Below are positions 29,071 through 43,872 of a DNA stretch of 64,000 bases, in pieces (within the stretch, counting starts at the first letter, position 1; the number at the start of each line of letters is the position of its first letter). The notes beneath the pieces are model-generated. The model was not told the DNA's origin, made no database searches, and saw nothing but the letters and a program-made list of their open reading frames with translations. The translations under genes and the position numbers were made by a program. Source of the DNA: Megascapheus bottae (taxonomy: Eukaryota > Chordata > Mammalia > Rodentia > Geomyidae); NCBI GenBank assembly GCA_024803745.1, contig JANJXV010001712.1, positions 1-64,000 of the forward strand, in the 5' to 3' direction.

Positions 29071-32000
29071 TGTGACGTCACAAACCTCCTTTCTATGACT
29101 TCACACACCTCCACTCTGTGAATGCAAACATCTCCACTCTGTGTCTTTACACACCTCCATTCTGCGAATTCATACCCCTCCATTCTGTGATTTCACACAC
29201 CTCCCTTCTATGACTTCACACACCTCCATTCTATGACTTCACAAACCTCCATTTTGACTTCACACACGTCCATTCTGTGCCTTCACACACCTCCCTTATG
29301 TGACTTCACACACCTCCATTCTATGACTTCACACACCTCCATTCTATGACATCACACACCTCCATTCTATGAATTCACACACTTCCATTCTATGACTTCA
29401 CACACCTCCAGTCTATGACTTCACAAACCTCCATTCTATGACTTCACACACCTGCACTCTGACTTCACACACCTCCATTCTATGACTTCATACACCTCCC
29501 TTCTATGACTTCATACACCAACATTTTATGCCTTCACACACCTCCATTCTGTGACTTCACAAATCTCCATTCTGACTTCACACTCCTCCATTCTATGACT
29601 TCACACACCTCCATTCTATGACTTCACACATCTCCTTTTTGTTACTTCTCACACTTCCAATGTTTGACTTCACAAACCTCCATTCCATGATTTCACACAC
29701 CTCCATTCTATGAGTTCACACACCTCCATTCTTTGACTTCACACACCTCCACTTTGACTTCACACACCTACATTCTGTGACTTCACACACCTCCATTTGT
29801 GACTTCACACACCACCATTTTGACTTCACACACCTCCATTCTGTGACTTCACACACCTCCATTCTGTGACTTCACACACCACTATTGTTTGACTTCACAC
29901 ACCTCCATTCTTTGACTTCACACAACTCCATTCCACGACTTCACACAGCTCCATTCGATGAGTTCACACACATACATTCTATGAGTTCACACACCACAAT
30001 TTTGTCTTCACACACCTCCATTCTATGACTTCACCCACCTTCATTCTTAATTCAGAAACATCCATTTTATGACTTCTCGCAACTCCATTCTGTGACTTCG
30101 CAAACCTTCATTCTGTGACTTCACACACCTCCATTCTGAGTTCACACACCTCCATTCGGTGACATCACACACCTCCATTCTGACTTCACACACCTCCATT
30201 CTATGACTTCACACACCTTCATTCTCTGACGTCACACACCTCAATTCTGTGACTTCACACACCTTCATTCTTACTTCACAAACATACATTCTATGACTTC
30301 TCACACCTCCATACTATGACTTCACACACCTCCATTCTTTGACTTCACACACCTCCATTCTGTGTTCACACACCTCAATCCTGTGACTTCACACACCTCC
30401 ATTTTGACTTCACACACCTCCATTCTATGACTTCACACACCTCCCTTCTATGAATTCACACACCTCCATTCCTTGACTTCACACACCTAAATTCTGAGTT
30501 GACACCCCTCCATTCTGTGACTTCACACACCTCTATTCTGACTTCACACAGCTCGATTCTATGACTACACAAAACTCAATTCTATGACTTCACACACCTC
30601 CTTTCTGTGACGTCACACACCTCCATTCTATGAGTTCACACATCTCCATTCTGACTTCACACACTTCCATTCTATGACTTCACACACCTCCATTCTGAAT
30701 TCACACAGCTCCATTCTGTGACTTCACAAAACTCCATTCTATGATTTCACACACCTCCATACTATGACTGCACACAACTCCTTCTATGACTTCACACACC
30801 TCAATTCTGACTTCACACACCTCTATTCTATGACTTCGCACACTCCATTTTTACATCACACACCTCCATTCTATGTCTTCACAGACCTCGAATCTGTGAC
30901 TTCACTCACCTGCACCCTATGACTTCACACTCCTCCATTCTATGATTTCCCACACCTCCTTTTTATGACTTCACCCACCTCCAATCTATGACTACACACC
31001 TCCATTCTGACTTCACACACCTGCATTCTGTGACTTCACACACCTCCATTCTATGAGTTCACACACCTACATTCTATGACTTCACACACCTTCATTCTTA
31101 CTTCAGAAACATCCATTCTATAACTTCACAAACCTCCATTCTGTGACTTCACACACCTCCATTCTGAGTTCACACAACTCCATTCAGTGACTTCACACAC
31201 CTCCATTCTGTGCCTTCACACACCTCCATTCTATGACTTCACACACTTCCATTCTATGACTTCACACACCTCCATTCTGTGACGTCAAACACCTCCATTC
31301 TAAGTTCACACACCTCCAATCTGTGACTTCACACATCTCCATTCTGTGACTTCACACACCTCCATTCTATGAACTCACACACATCCATTCTATGACTTCA
31401 CACACCTCCATTCTGTGACTTTACACACCTCCATTCTGAGTTCACACACCTCCATTCTTTGACTTCACACACCTCCATTCTGTTACTTCCCACACCTCCA
31501 TTCTGTGACTTCACACACCGCCGTTTTATGACTTCACACACCTCCCTTCTATGACTTCACACAGCTCCATTCTGTGACTTCACACACCTCCATTCTATGA
31601 CTTCACACATCTCCATTCTATGACTTCACACACATCCAATATATGACTACAAACACCTGAATTCTGTGACTTCACTTACCTCCATTCTATGACTTCATAC
31701 CCGTCAATTCTGTGACTTCACACACCTTAGTTCTCTGACTTCACACACGTCCATTCTATGACTTCACCCACCTCCATTCAATGACTTCACACACCTCCAA
31801 TTTGACTTTATATACCTCCATTCAATGACTTCACAAACCTCCATTCTCTGACTTCACACACCTCCATTCTGTGATTTCACAAACCTCCATTCTATGATTT
31901 CACACACCTCCATTTTATGACGTCACACACCTCCATTTTGACTTCACTCATCTCCATTATGTGATTTCCCACTCCTCCCTTCGGTGACTTCACACACCTC

Positions 32001-32994
32001 CATTCTATGACTTCACACATCTACATTCTATGACTTCACACACCTCCATTCTATGATTTCACATACCTCCATGCTATCAATTCACACACCTCCATTCTGT
32101 GACTTCACACACCTCCATTTTTACTTCACACACCTCATTTCTTGACTTCACACACCTCCATGCTGACTTCACACACCTCCATTCTATGACTTCACACAGC
32201 TCTATTCCATGACTTCACACACCTCCATTCTGAGTTCACACACCTCCATTAAGTGACTTCACACACCTCCATTCTGACTTTACACATCTCCATTGTATGA
32301 CTTCACACACCTCCATTCTGTGACTTTACACACCTCCATTCTATGACTTCACACACCTTCATTGTTACTTCAGAAACATCCATTCTATGACTTCGCCCAC
32401 CTCCATTCTCTGACTTCACACACCTCCATTCTGTGACTTCACAAACCTCAATTCTGTGACTTCACACACCTACATTTTGATTTAACACACCTCCATTCTA
32501 TGACTTCACACACCTCCATTCTATGACTTTACACACCTACATTGTCACTTCACACACCTCCATTCTATGAGTTCACACACCTCCATTCTATGACTTCAAT
32601 CACCTCCATTCTGTGACTTCACACACCACTATTGTTTGACTTCACACACCTCCATTCTTTGACTTCACACACCTCCACTCCACGACTTCACACACCTCCA
32701 TTCGATGAGTTCACAAACATCCATTCTATGAGTTCACACACCACAATTTTGTCTTCACAAACCTCCATTCTATGACTTCACCCACCTTCATTCTTAATTC
32801 AGAAACATCCATTTTATGACTTCCCACAACTCCATTTGTGACTTCGCAAACCTTCATTCTGTGACTTCACACACCTCCATTCTGAGTTCACACACCTCCA
32901 TTCGGTGACTTCACACACCTCCATTCTGACTTCACACACCTCCATTCTATGACTTCACACACCTCCATTCTGTGACTTCATATACCTCCATTCT

Positions 32995-34010
32995 ATGACT
33001 TCACCCACCTCCATTCTATGACTTCACACACCTCCATTCTCTGACTTCACACCCCTCTAATTTCATTTCTCATACCTCTATTCTATGACTTCACAAAAGT
33101 CCCTTCGGCGACTTCACAATACTCCATTCTATGACATCACACATCTACATTCTTTGACTTCACACACCTCAATTCTGACTCACACAACTCCATTCTGTGA
33201 CTTCACAAAACTCCATTCTATGATTTCACATATCTCCATTCTGTGACTTCACACACACCCATTCTGACTTCACACACCTCCATTGTATGAATTCACAAAC
33301 CTCCATTCTGTGACTTCACACACCTCCATTCTATGACTTCACAAACTTCCATTGTGACGTCACACACCTCCATTCTATGAGTTCACACACCTCCATTCTA
33401 TGACTTCACAGACCTAATTTCTATGACTTCACCCACCTCCATTCTATGACTTCACACATCCATTCTGAGTTCACACACCTCCATTCTGTGACTTCACACA
33501 CCTCCATTCTATGACTTCACAAACTACCATTGTGACGTCACACAACTCCATTCTATGAGTTCACACACCTCCATTCTATGACTTCACTCACCTCCATTCT
33601 ATGACTTCACACACCTCCTTTCTGAGTTGACACACCTCCATTCTATGACTTCACACACCTCCAATCTGAATTCACACACCTCCATTCTATGACTACACCC
33701 ACCTCCATTCTATGACTTCACACACTTCCATTCTCCGACTTCACACCCCTCTAATTTGATTTCTCATACCTCCATTCTATGACTTCACAAACGTCCCTTC
33801 GGTGACTTCACAATACTCCATTCTATGACTTCACACATCTACATTCTATGACTTCACACACCTCAATTCTGACTCACACAACTCCATTCTGTGACTTCAC
33901 AAAACTCCATTCTATGATTTCACCTATCTCCATACTATGACTTCACACACCTCCATGACTTAACACACCTCCATTCTGAGTTCACACACCTCCATTCTGT
34001 GACTTCACAC
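32995..34010 (+). repeat. Duplicated landmark segment, 694-bp offset
   Basis: The landmark CCCTCTAATTT occurs at 33057 and 33751. Each is followed by TTCTCATACCTC, a CCCTTCGGnGAC monomer, CACAATACTCC, CATCTACATTC, TGACTCACACAAC and CAAAACTCC. The TTTCTCATACC form of the landmark is the one used in HOR-II and HOR-III, so this is the leftmost place in the window where that version appears. Edges are approximate. Confidence 0.7.
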
Positions 34011-34959
34011 ACCTCCATTCTGACTTCACACACCTCCATTGTATGACTTCACACACCTCTATTCTGTGACTTCATACACCTCCATTCTATGACTTCACAA
34101 ACTTCCATTGTGACATCACACACCTCCATTCTATGATTTCACACACCTCCATTCTATGACTTCACACACCTCCATTCTGACTTCACACACCTCTATTCTA
34201 TGACTTCGAACACCTACATTCTGACTTCACACACCTCCATTCTGTGACTTCACAGACCTCGAATCTGTGACTTCACTCACCTCCACTCTATGACTTCACA
34301 CTTCTCCATTCTATGACTTCCCACACCTAATTTCTGTGACTTCACCCACCTCCATTCTGACTTCACACCTCCGTTCTGACTTCACACACCTCCATTCTAT
34401 GACTTCACACACCTCCATTCTGATTTCACACACCTCCATTCTGTGACTTCACACACCTCCATTTTATGATTTCACACACTTCCATTCTGTGACTTCACAC
34501 ACCTCCATTCTATGACTTCACACACCTCCATTCTGTCACTTCACACACCTCCAGTCTATGACTTCACACACCTCCATTCTATGACTTCACACACCTACAT
34601 TGTGACTTCACACAACTCCATTTTATGAGTTCACACACCTGCACTGTGACTTCACACACCTCTATTCTATGACTTCACACACCTCCATTCTGACCTCACA
34701 CACCTCCATTCTGACTTCACACACCTAAATTCTGTGACTTCACACACCACCATTCTATGATTTCACACACCTCCATTCTATGTCTTCACTCACCTCCATT
34801 CTATGACTTCACACACCTCCTTTCTGAGTTGACACACCTCCATTCTATGACTTCACACACCTCCAATCTGAATTCACACACCTGCATTCTATGACTTCAC
34901 ACACCTCCATTCTGTGACTTCACACACCTCCATTCTATGAGTTCACACACCTCCATTTT

Positions 34960-36340
34960 GACTTCACACACCCCCATTCTATAACTTAACACAGCTCCAT
35001 TCTGACTTCACACACCTCAATTCTATGACTTTACACACCTCTACTCTGACTTCACACACCTCCATTCTGTGACTTCACAAACCTCCATTCTATGATTTCA
35101 CACACCTCCACTCTGTGACTTCACACATCTCCAATCTGTGACTTTACACACCTCCATTCTGCGAATTCACACACCTCCATTCTGTGATTTCACACACCTC
35201 CATTCTATGAGTTCACACACCTCCATTCTTTGACTTCACACACCTCCATTCTATGACTTCACACACCTCCATTGTGACTTCACACACCTCCATTCTGTGA
35301 CTTCACTCACCTCCCTTCCGTGACTTCACACACCTCCATTCTATGACTTCACACACCTACGTTCTATGACATCTCACTCCTCCATTCTATGACTTCACAC
35401 ACTTCCATTCTATGACTTCACACACCTCCATTCTGAGTTCACACACCTCCATTCTATGACTTCACACATCTGCCTTCTGACTTCACACACCTCCATTCTA
35501 TGACTTCATAAACCTCCATTCTATGACTTCATACACCAACATTCTAGGACTTCACACACCTCCATTTTATGACTTCACAAATCTCCATTCTCACTTCACA
35601 CTCCTCCATTCTATGACTTCACACACCTCCATTCTATGACTTCACACATCTCCTTTCTGTAACTTCACACAGTTCCAATGTTTGACTTCACAAACCTCCA
35701 TTCCATGAGTTCACACACCTCCATTCCATGAGTTCACACACCGCCATTCTTTGACTTCACACACCTCCATTTTGACTTCACACACCTACATTCTGTGACT
35801 TCACACACCTCCATTTGTGACTTCACACACCTCCATTTTGACTTCACACACATCCATTCTGTGACTTCACACACCTCCATTCTATGACTTCACACACTTC
35901 CTTTCTATTACTTCACACACTTCCATTCTGTGACTTCACACACCGCCTTTCTGAGTTCACACACCTCCATTGTTTGACTTCCCACACCTCCAATATATGA
36001 CCTCAAACATCTCAATTCTCTGACTTCACACACCTTCATTCTATGACTTCCTACCCGTCCATTCTGTGACTTCACAGACCTCCATTCTATGGCTTCATAC
36101 ACCTCAATTCTATGACTTCACCCACCTCCATTCTATGACTTCACACACCTCCATTCTCTGACTTCACACCCCTCCAATTTGACTTCACATACCTCCATTC
36201 TATGACTTCACAAACCTCCCTTCGGTGACTTCACAATCCTCCATTCTATGACTTCACATCTGCATTCTATGACTTCACACACCTCAATTCTGACTCACAC
36301 AGTTCCATTCTGTGACTTCACAAAACTCCATTCTATGATT
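34960..36340 (+). repeat. Rearranged, diverged remnant of HOR-I
   Basis: About 34.96-35.42 kb follows HOR-I subunit B positions of about 1530-1990 (TATGACTTTACACACCTC, CACTCTGTGAC, TTCTGCGAATTC). From about 35.42 kb it follows subunit A from about 460 to 1300: CACCAACATTCTAGG, CACCGCCATTC, CCATTTGTGAC, ATATATGACCTCAAAC, CTACCCGTCC, then the CCCTCCAATTTG landmark at 36174. The jump from B back to A falls at the CTGCATT-type monomers shared by both. It lies about 9 kb beyond the last HOR-I unit. Confidence 0.7.
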
Positions 36341-36540
36341 TCACACATCTCCATTCTATGACTTCACACACCTCCATTCTATGATTTCACAAACCTCCAT
36401 TCTATGACTTCACACACCTCCATTCTATGACTTCATACACCTCCCTTCTATGACTTCATACACCAACATTCTATGACTTCACACACCTCCATTCTGTGAC
36501 TTCACACACCTCAATTCTATTAGTTCACACACCTCCATTC

Positions 36541-38000
36541 TGACTTCACACACCTCCATTCTGTGACTTCACAAACCTCCTTTCTATGACTTCACCCAAC
36601 TCCACTCTGTGAATGCACACATCTCCACTCTGTGTCTTTACACACCTCCATTCTGCGAATTCATACCCCTCCATTCTGAGATTTCACACACCTCCATTCT
36701 ATGACTTCACACACCTCCATTCTATGACTTCACAAACCTCCATTGTGACATCACACACGTCCATTCTGTGTCTTCACACACCTCCATTCTATATCATCAC
36801 AGACCTCCATTCTATGACTTCACACACCTCCATTCTATGACTTCACACAGCTCCAGTCTATGACTTCACAAACTTCCATTCTATGACTTCACACACCTGC
36901 ACTCTGACTTCACACACCTCCATTCTATGACTTCATACACCTCCCTTCTATGACTTCATACACCAACATTCTATGACTTCACACACCTCCATTCTGTGAC
37001 TTCACAAATCTCCATTCTGACTTCACACTCCTCCATTCTATGACTTCACACACCTCCATTCTATGACTTCACACACCTCCGTTCTTTGACTTCACACACC
37101 TCCATTTTGACTTCACACACCTACATTCTGTGACTTCACACACGTCCATTCTATGACTTCACACACCTCCATTCTATGACTTCACACACCTACATTGTGA
37201 CTTCACACACCTCCATTCTATGAGTTCACACACCTGCATTGTGACTTCACACACCTCCATTCTATGACTTCACACATCTCCATTCTGACCTCACACACCT
37301 CCATACTGACTTCACACACCTAAATTCTGTGACTTCACACACCTCCATTCTATGATTTCACACACCTCCATTCTATGACTTCACACACCTCCATTCTATG
37401 ACTTCACAGACCTACTTTATGAGTTGACACACCTCCAATCTATGACTTCACAAACCTCCTATCTGAACTCACACACCTCCATTCTGTGACTTCACACACC
37501 TCCATTCTATGAGTTTACACACTTCCATTTTGACTTCACACACCTCCATTCTATGACTTCACACAGCTCCATTCTGACTTCACACACCTCAATTATATGA
37601 CTTTACACACCTCTATTCTGACTTCACACACCTCCATTCTATAACTTCACAAACCTCCCTTCTATGACTTCACACACCTCCACTCCGTGACTTCACACAT
37701 CTCCACTCTGTGACTTTACACACCTCCATTCTGCGAATTCATACACCTCTATTCTGTGATTTCACACACCTCCATTCTATGACTTCACGCACCTCCATTC
37801 TTTGCCTTCACACACCTCCATTCTATGACTTCACACACCTGCATTCTGACATCACACACCTCCAATCTATGACTTCACAGACCTCGAATCTGTGACTTCA
37901 CTCACCTCCACTCTATGACTTCACACTCCTCCATTCTATGACTTCCCACACCTCCTTTCTATGACTTCACCCACCTTCATTCTATGACTTCACACACCTT
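36541..38000 (+). repeat. HOR-II flank, diverged half-unit
   Basis: This segment is repeated at 39322-40846 inside HOR-II. The offset is 2780-2781 bp near 36.54-36.84 kb and 2846 bp from about 37.7 kb. The 66-bp step is explained by three monomers (including CCATTTGTGAC and CACCACCATTTTGAC) present near 39.92-39.98 kb but missing near 37.13 kb. It is therefore the end of a third, partial HOR-II half-unit to the left of the first full dimer. Confidence 0.78.
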
Positions 38001-40846
38001 CATTCTTACTTCTGAAACATCCATTCTATGACCTCACACACCTCCATCTATGACATCACCAACCTCCATTCTGTGACTTCACACATCTCCATACTGAGTT
38101 CACAAAACTCCATTCGGTGACTTAACACACCTCCATTCTGACTTCACACACGTCCATTCTATGACTTCACATACTTCCATTCTATGACTTCACAAACCTC
38201 CATTCTGTGACTTCACACACCTCCATTCTGAGTTTACACACCTCCATTCTGTGACTTCACACACCTCCATTCTTTGACTTCACACACCTACATTCTATGA
38301 CTTCACACATCCATTTTGACTTCACACACCTCCAATATATGACTTCAAACAGCTCAATTCTCTGACTTCACACACCTCTATTCTATGACTTCACCCACCT
38401 CCATTCTATGACTTCACACACCTCCATTCTCCGACTTAACACCCCTCTAATTTGATTTCTCATACCTCCATTCTATGACTTCACAAATATCCCTTCGTTG
38501 ACTTCACAATACTCCATTCTATGACTTCACACAACTACATTCTATGACTTCACACACCTCAATTCTGACTCACACAACTCCATTCTGTGACTTCACAAAA
38601 CTCCATTCTATGATTTCACATATCTCCATACTATGACTTCACACACCTCCATCTATGATTGCACACACCTCCATTCTGAGTTCACACACCTCCATTCTGT
38701 GACTTCACACACCTCCATTCTGACTTCACACACCTCCATTGTATGACTTCACACACCTCCATTCTGTGACTTCACACACCTCCATTCTATGACTTCACAA
38801 ACTTCCATTGTGACGTCACACACCTCCATTCTATGAGTTCACACACCTCCATTCTATGACTTCACACACCTCCATTCTGACTTCACACACCTCTATTCTA
38901 TGACTTCGAACACCACATTCTGACTTCACACACCTCCATTCTATGACTTCACAGACCTCGAATATGTGACTTCACTCACCTCCACTCTATGACTTCACCC
39001 TTCTCCATTCTATGACTTCCCACACCTAATTTCTATGACTTCACCCACCTCCATTCTATGACTTCACACCTCTTTTCTGACTTCACACACCTCCATTCTA
39101 TGACTTCACACACCTCCATTCTGACTTCACACACCTCCATTCTGTGACTTCACACACCTCCATTCTATGATTTCACACACCTCCATTCTGTGACTTCACA
39201 CACCTCCATTCTATGAGTTCACACACCTCCATTCTGACTTCACACACCTCCATTCTATGACTTCACAAAGCTCCATTCTGAGTTCACACACCTCCATTCT
39301 ATGATTTTGCACACCTCTATTCTGACTTCACACACCTCCATTCTGTGACTTCACAAACCTCCTTTCTATGACTTTACCCAACTCCACTGTGAATGCACAC
39401 ATCTCCACTCTGTGTCTTTACACACCTCCATTCTGCGAATTCATACCCCTCCATTCTGAGATTTCACACACCTCCATTCTATGACTTCACCCAGCTCCAT
39501 TCTATGACTTCACAAACCTCCATTGTGACTTCACACACGTCCATTCTGTGTCTTCACACACCTCCATTCTATATCATCACAGACCTCCATTCTATGACTT
39601 CACACACCTCCATTCTATGACTTCACACAGCTCCAGTCTATGACTTCACAAACCTCCATTCTATGACTTCACACACCTGCACTCTGACTTCACACACCTC
39701 CATTCTATGACTTCATACACCTCACTTCTATGACTTCATACACCAACATTCTATGACTTCACACACCTCCATTCTGTGACTTCACAAATCTCCATTCTGA
39801 CTTCACACTCCTCCATTCTATGACTTCACACACCTCCATTCTATGACTTCACACACCTCCATTCTTTGACTTCACACACCTCCATTTTGACTTCACACAC
39901 ATACATTCTGTGACTTCACACACCTCCATTTGTGACTTCACACACCACCATTTTGACTTCACACACCTCCATTCTGTGACTTCACACACCTCGATTCTAT
40001 GACTTCACACACCTCCATTCTATGACTTCACACACCTACATTGTGACTTCACACACCTCCATTCTATGAGTTCACACACCTGCATTGTGACTTCACACAC
40101 CTCCATTCTATGACTTCACACATCTCCATTCTGACCTCACACACCTCCATACTGACTTCACACACCTAAATTCTGTGACTTCACACACCTCCATTCTATG
40201 ATTTCACACACCTCCATTCTATGACTTCACACACCTCAATTCTATGAGTTCACAGACCTACTTTATGAGTTGAAACACCTCCATTCTATGACTTCACACA
40301 CCTCCAATCTGAACTCACACACCTCCATTCTGTGACTTCACACACCTCCATTCTATGAGTTTACACACTTCCATTTTGACTTCACACACCTCCATTCTAT
40401 GACTTCACACAGCTCCATTCTGACTTCACACACCTCAATTATATGACTTTACACACCTCTATTCTGACTTCCCACACCTCCATTCTATGACTTCACAAAC
40501 CTCCCTTCTATGACTTCACACACCTCCACTCTGTGACTTCACAAATCTCCACTCTGTGACTTTACACACCTCCATTCTGCGGATTCACACACCTCCACTC
40601 TGTGATTTCACACACCTCCATTCTATGACTTCACACACCTCCATTCTTTGTCTTCACACACCTCCACTCTATGACTTCACACACCTGCATTCTGACATCA
40701 CACACCTCCAATCTATGACTTCACAGACCTCGAATCTGTGACTTCACACACCTCCAGTCTATGAATTCACACTCCTCCATTCTATGACTTCCCAAACCTC
40801 CTTTCTATGACTTCACCCACCTTCATTCTATGACTTCACACACCTT
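38001..40846 (+). repeat. HOR-II dimer copy 1, half a (2846 bp)
   Basis: Phased on CATTCTTACTTC followed by GAAACATCC, which occurs at 38001, 40847, 43873, 46720 and 49746. The half contains landmark CCCTCTAATTTG (CTAATTTG at 38447), a TGACGTCA at 38811, and a mutated dyad near 38949 (TCGAATATGTG). It also has the CACTGTGAATGC and ATATCATCACAGACC monomers. It matches 43873-46719 at an offset of 5872-5873 bp. Confidence 0.9.
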
Positions 40847-43800
40847 CATTCTTACTTCAGAAACATCCATTCTATGACCTCACACACCTCCATCTATGAC
40901 ATCACCAACCTCCATTCTGTGACTTCACACATCTCCATACTGAGTTCACAAAACTCCATTCGGTGACTTAACACACCTCCATTCTGACTTCACACACGTG
41001 CATTCTATGACTTCACATACTTCCATTCTATGACTTCACAAACCTCCATTCTGTGACTTCACACACCTCCATTCTGAGTTCACAGACCTCCATTCTGTGA
41101 CTTCACACACCTCCATTCTATGACTTCACACACCTACATTCTATGACTTCACACATCCATTTTGACTTCACACACCTCCAATATATGACTTCAAACAGCT
41201 CAATTCTCTGACTTCACACACCTCCATTCAATGACTTTAAACTCGTCCATTCAGTGACTTCACACAACTCCATTCTATGACTTCACCCACCTCCATTCTA
41301 TGACTTCACACACCTCCATTCTCCGACTTAACACCCCTCTAATTTGACTTCTCATACCTCCATTCTATGACTTCACAAACCTCCCTTCGTTGACTTCACA
41401 ATACTCCATTCTATGACTTCACACACCTCCATTCTATGACTTCACATACTTCCATTGTGACGTCACACACCTCCATTCTGTGACTTCACACACCTCCATT
41501 CTATGAGTTCACACACCTCCATTCTATGACTTCACACACCTCCATTCTGACTTCACACACCTCTATTCTATGACTTCGAACACCTACATTCTGACTTCAC
41601 ACACCTCCATTCTTTGACTTCACAGACCTCGAATCTGTGACTTCACTCACCTCCACTCTATGACTTCACACTTCTCTATTCTATGACTTCCCACACCTAA
41701 TTTCTATGACTTCACCCACCTCCATTCCATGACGTCACACCTCCATTCTGACTTCACACACCTCCATTCTATGACTTCACACACCTCCATTCTGACTTCA
41801 CACACCTCCATTCTGTGACTTCACACACCTCCATTCTATGATTTCACACACCTCCATTCTGTGAGTTCACACACCTCCAATCTATGACTTCACACACCTC
41901 CATTCTGTGACTTCACACACCTCCATTCTATGACTTCACACACCTCCATTCTATGACTTCACACACCTACACTGTGACTTCACACACCTCCATTCTATGA
42001 CTTCACACACCTACATTGTGACTTCACACACCTCCATTCTATGAGTTCACACACCTGCATTGTGACTTCACCCACCTCCATTCTATGACTTCACACACCT
42101 CCATTCTGACCTCACACACCTCCATTCTGGCTTCACACACCTAAATTCTGTGACTTCACACACCTCCATTCTATGATTTCACACACCTCCATTCTATGAC
42201 TTCACTCACCTCCATTCTATGACTTCACACACCTCCTTTCTGAGTTGACATACCTACATTCTATGACTTCACACACCTCCAATCTGAATTCACACACCTC
42301 CATTCTATGACTTCACCCACCTCCATTCTGTGACTTCACACACCTCCATTCTACGACTTCACACCCCTCTAATTTGATTTCTCATACCTCCATTCTATGA
42401 CTTCACAAACCTCCCTTTGGTGACTTCACAATCCTCCATTCTATGACTTCACACACCACCATTCTATGACTTCACCAACCTCCCTTCGGTGACTTCACAA
42501 TTCTCCATTCTATGCCTTCCCGCACCTAAGTTCTATGAATTCACCCACCTCCATTCTATGACTTCACACCTCCATTCTGACTTCACACACCTCCACTCTA
42601 TGACTTCATACACCTCCATTCTGACTTCACACACCTCCATTCTGTGACTTCACACACCTCCATTCTATGATTTCACACAGCTCCATTCTGTGACCTCACA
42701 CACCTCAATTCTATGACTTCACACACCTCCATTCTGTGACGTCATACACCTCCATTCTGAGTTCACACACCTCAATTCTGTGACTTCTCACACCTGGATT
42801 CTGTGACTTCACACACCTCCAATCTGTGACTTCACACACTTCCATTCTATGACTTCACACACCCTCATTCTATGATTTCACACCCCTCCATTCTATGACT
42901 TCACACATCCATTTTGATTTCACACACCTCCAATATATGTCTTCAAACACCTCAGTTCTGTGACTTCACACACCTCATTTCTATGACTTCATACCGTCCA
43001 TTCTGTGACTTCACACACCTCCATTCTATGACTTGACACACTTCCATTCTATGACTTCACACACTTCCATTTTGTGACTTTACACACCTCCATTCTGGGT
43101 TCACACACCTCCATTCTGAGACTTCACACTCCTGCAATTTGTGACTTCCCACACCACCATACTGTGACTTCACACACCTCCATTATATGACTTCACACAC
43201 CTTCCTTCTTACTTCACAATCACCCTTTCTGTGACTTCACACACCTCCATTCTATGACTTCACACACCTCCATTCTGTGACTTCACACACCTCCATTCTA
43301 TGACTTCACACACCTCCATTGTGACTACACACACCTCCATTCTATGAGTTCACACACCTCCATTCTGACTTCACACACCTCCATTGTATGACTTCACACA
43401 CCTCCATTCTGAATTCACACAGCTCAATTCTGTGACTTCGCAAAATTCCATTCTGACTTCACACACCTCCATTGTATGAATTCACACACCTCCATTCTGT
43501 GACTTCACACACTTCCATTGTGACGTCACACACCTCCATTGTATGAGTTCACACACCTCCATTCTTGACTTCACACAACTCCATTCTGACTTCACAAACC
43601 TCTATTCTATTACTTCGCACACCTCCATTCTGACATCACACACCTCCAATCTATGACTTCACAGACCTCGAAGCTGTGACTTCACTCACCTCCACTCTAT
43701 GACTTCACACTCCTCCATTCTATGACTTCCCACACCTCCTTTCTATGATTTCACCCACGTTCATTCTATGATTTCACACCTCCATTCTGACTTCACACAC

Positions 43801-43872
43801 TTCCATTCAGTGACTTCACACACCACCATTCAATGACTTCACACACCTCCATTCTATGACTTCACACACCTT
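40847..43872 (+). repeat. HOR-II dimer copy 1, half b (3026 bp)
   Basis: Begins like half a for several hundred bases and then diverges. It has two landmarks (41339 and 42369), TGACGTCA at 41458, 41730, 42737 and 43521, and unusual monomers such as CCCGCACCTAAGTTC, CACCTGGATTCTGTG and CAATCACCCTTTCTG. It is repeated at 46720 with an offset of 5873. The TGACGTCA at 41730 is TGACTTCA in copy 2, one of the few differences seen. Confidence 0.9.

Larger units (their letters stand above)
26291..36540 (+). repeat. Diverged mosaic satellite, no long tandem HOR
   Basis: This stretch is the same 23/21-bp satellite in the same orientation, but I could not find a constant long period. Landmarks are sparse and irregularly spaced (CTAATTT at 33057 and 33751, CCAATTTG at 36174). 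Short blocks match distant parts of the window: about 29.39-29.72 kb matches 22.08-22.38 kb, and about 27.55-28.02 kb matches 15.77-16.27 kb. It reads as older, less homogenised array between two recently amplified HOR domains. It contains no gene or non-satellite insert. Confidence 0.75.
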
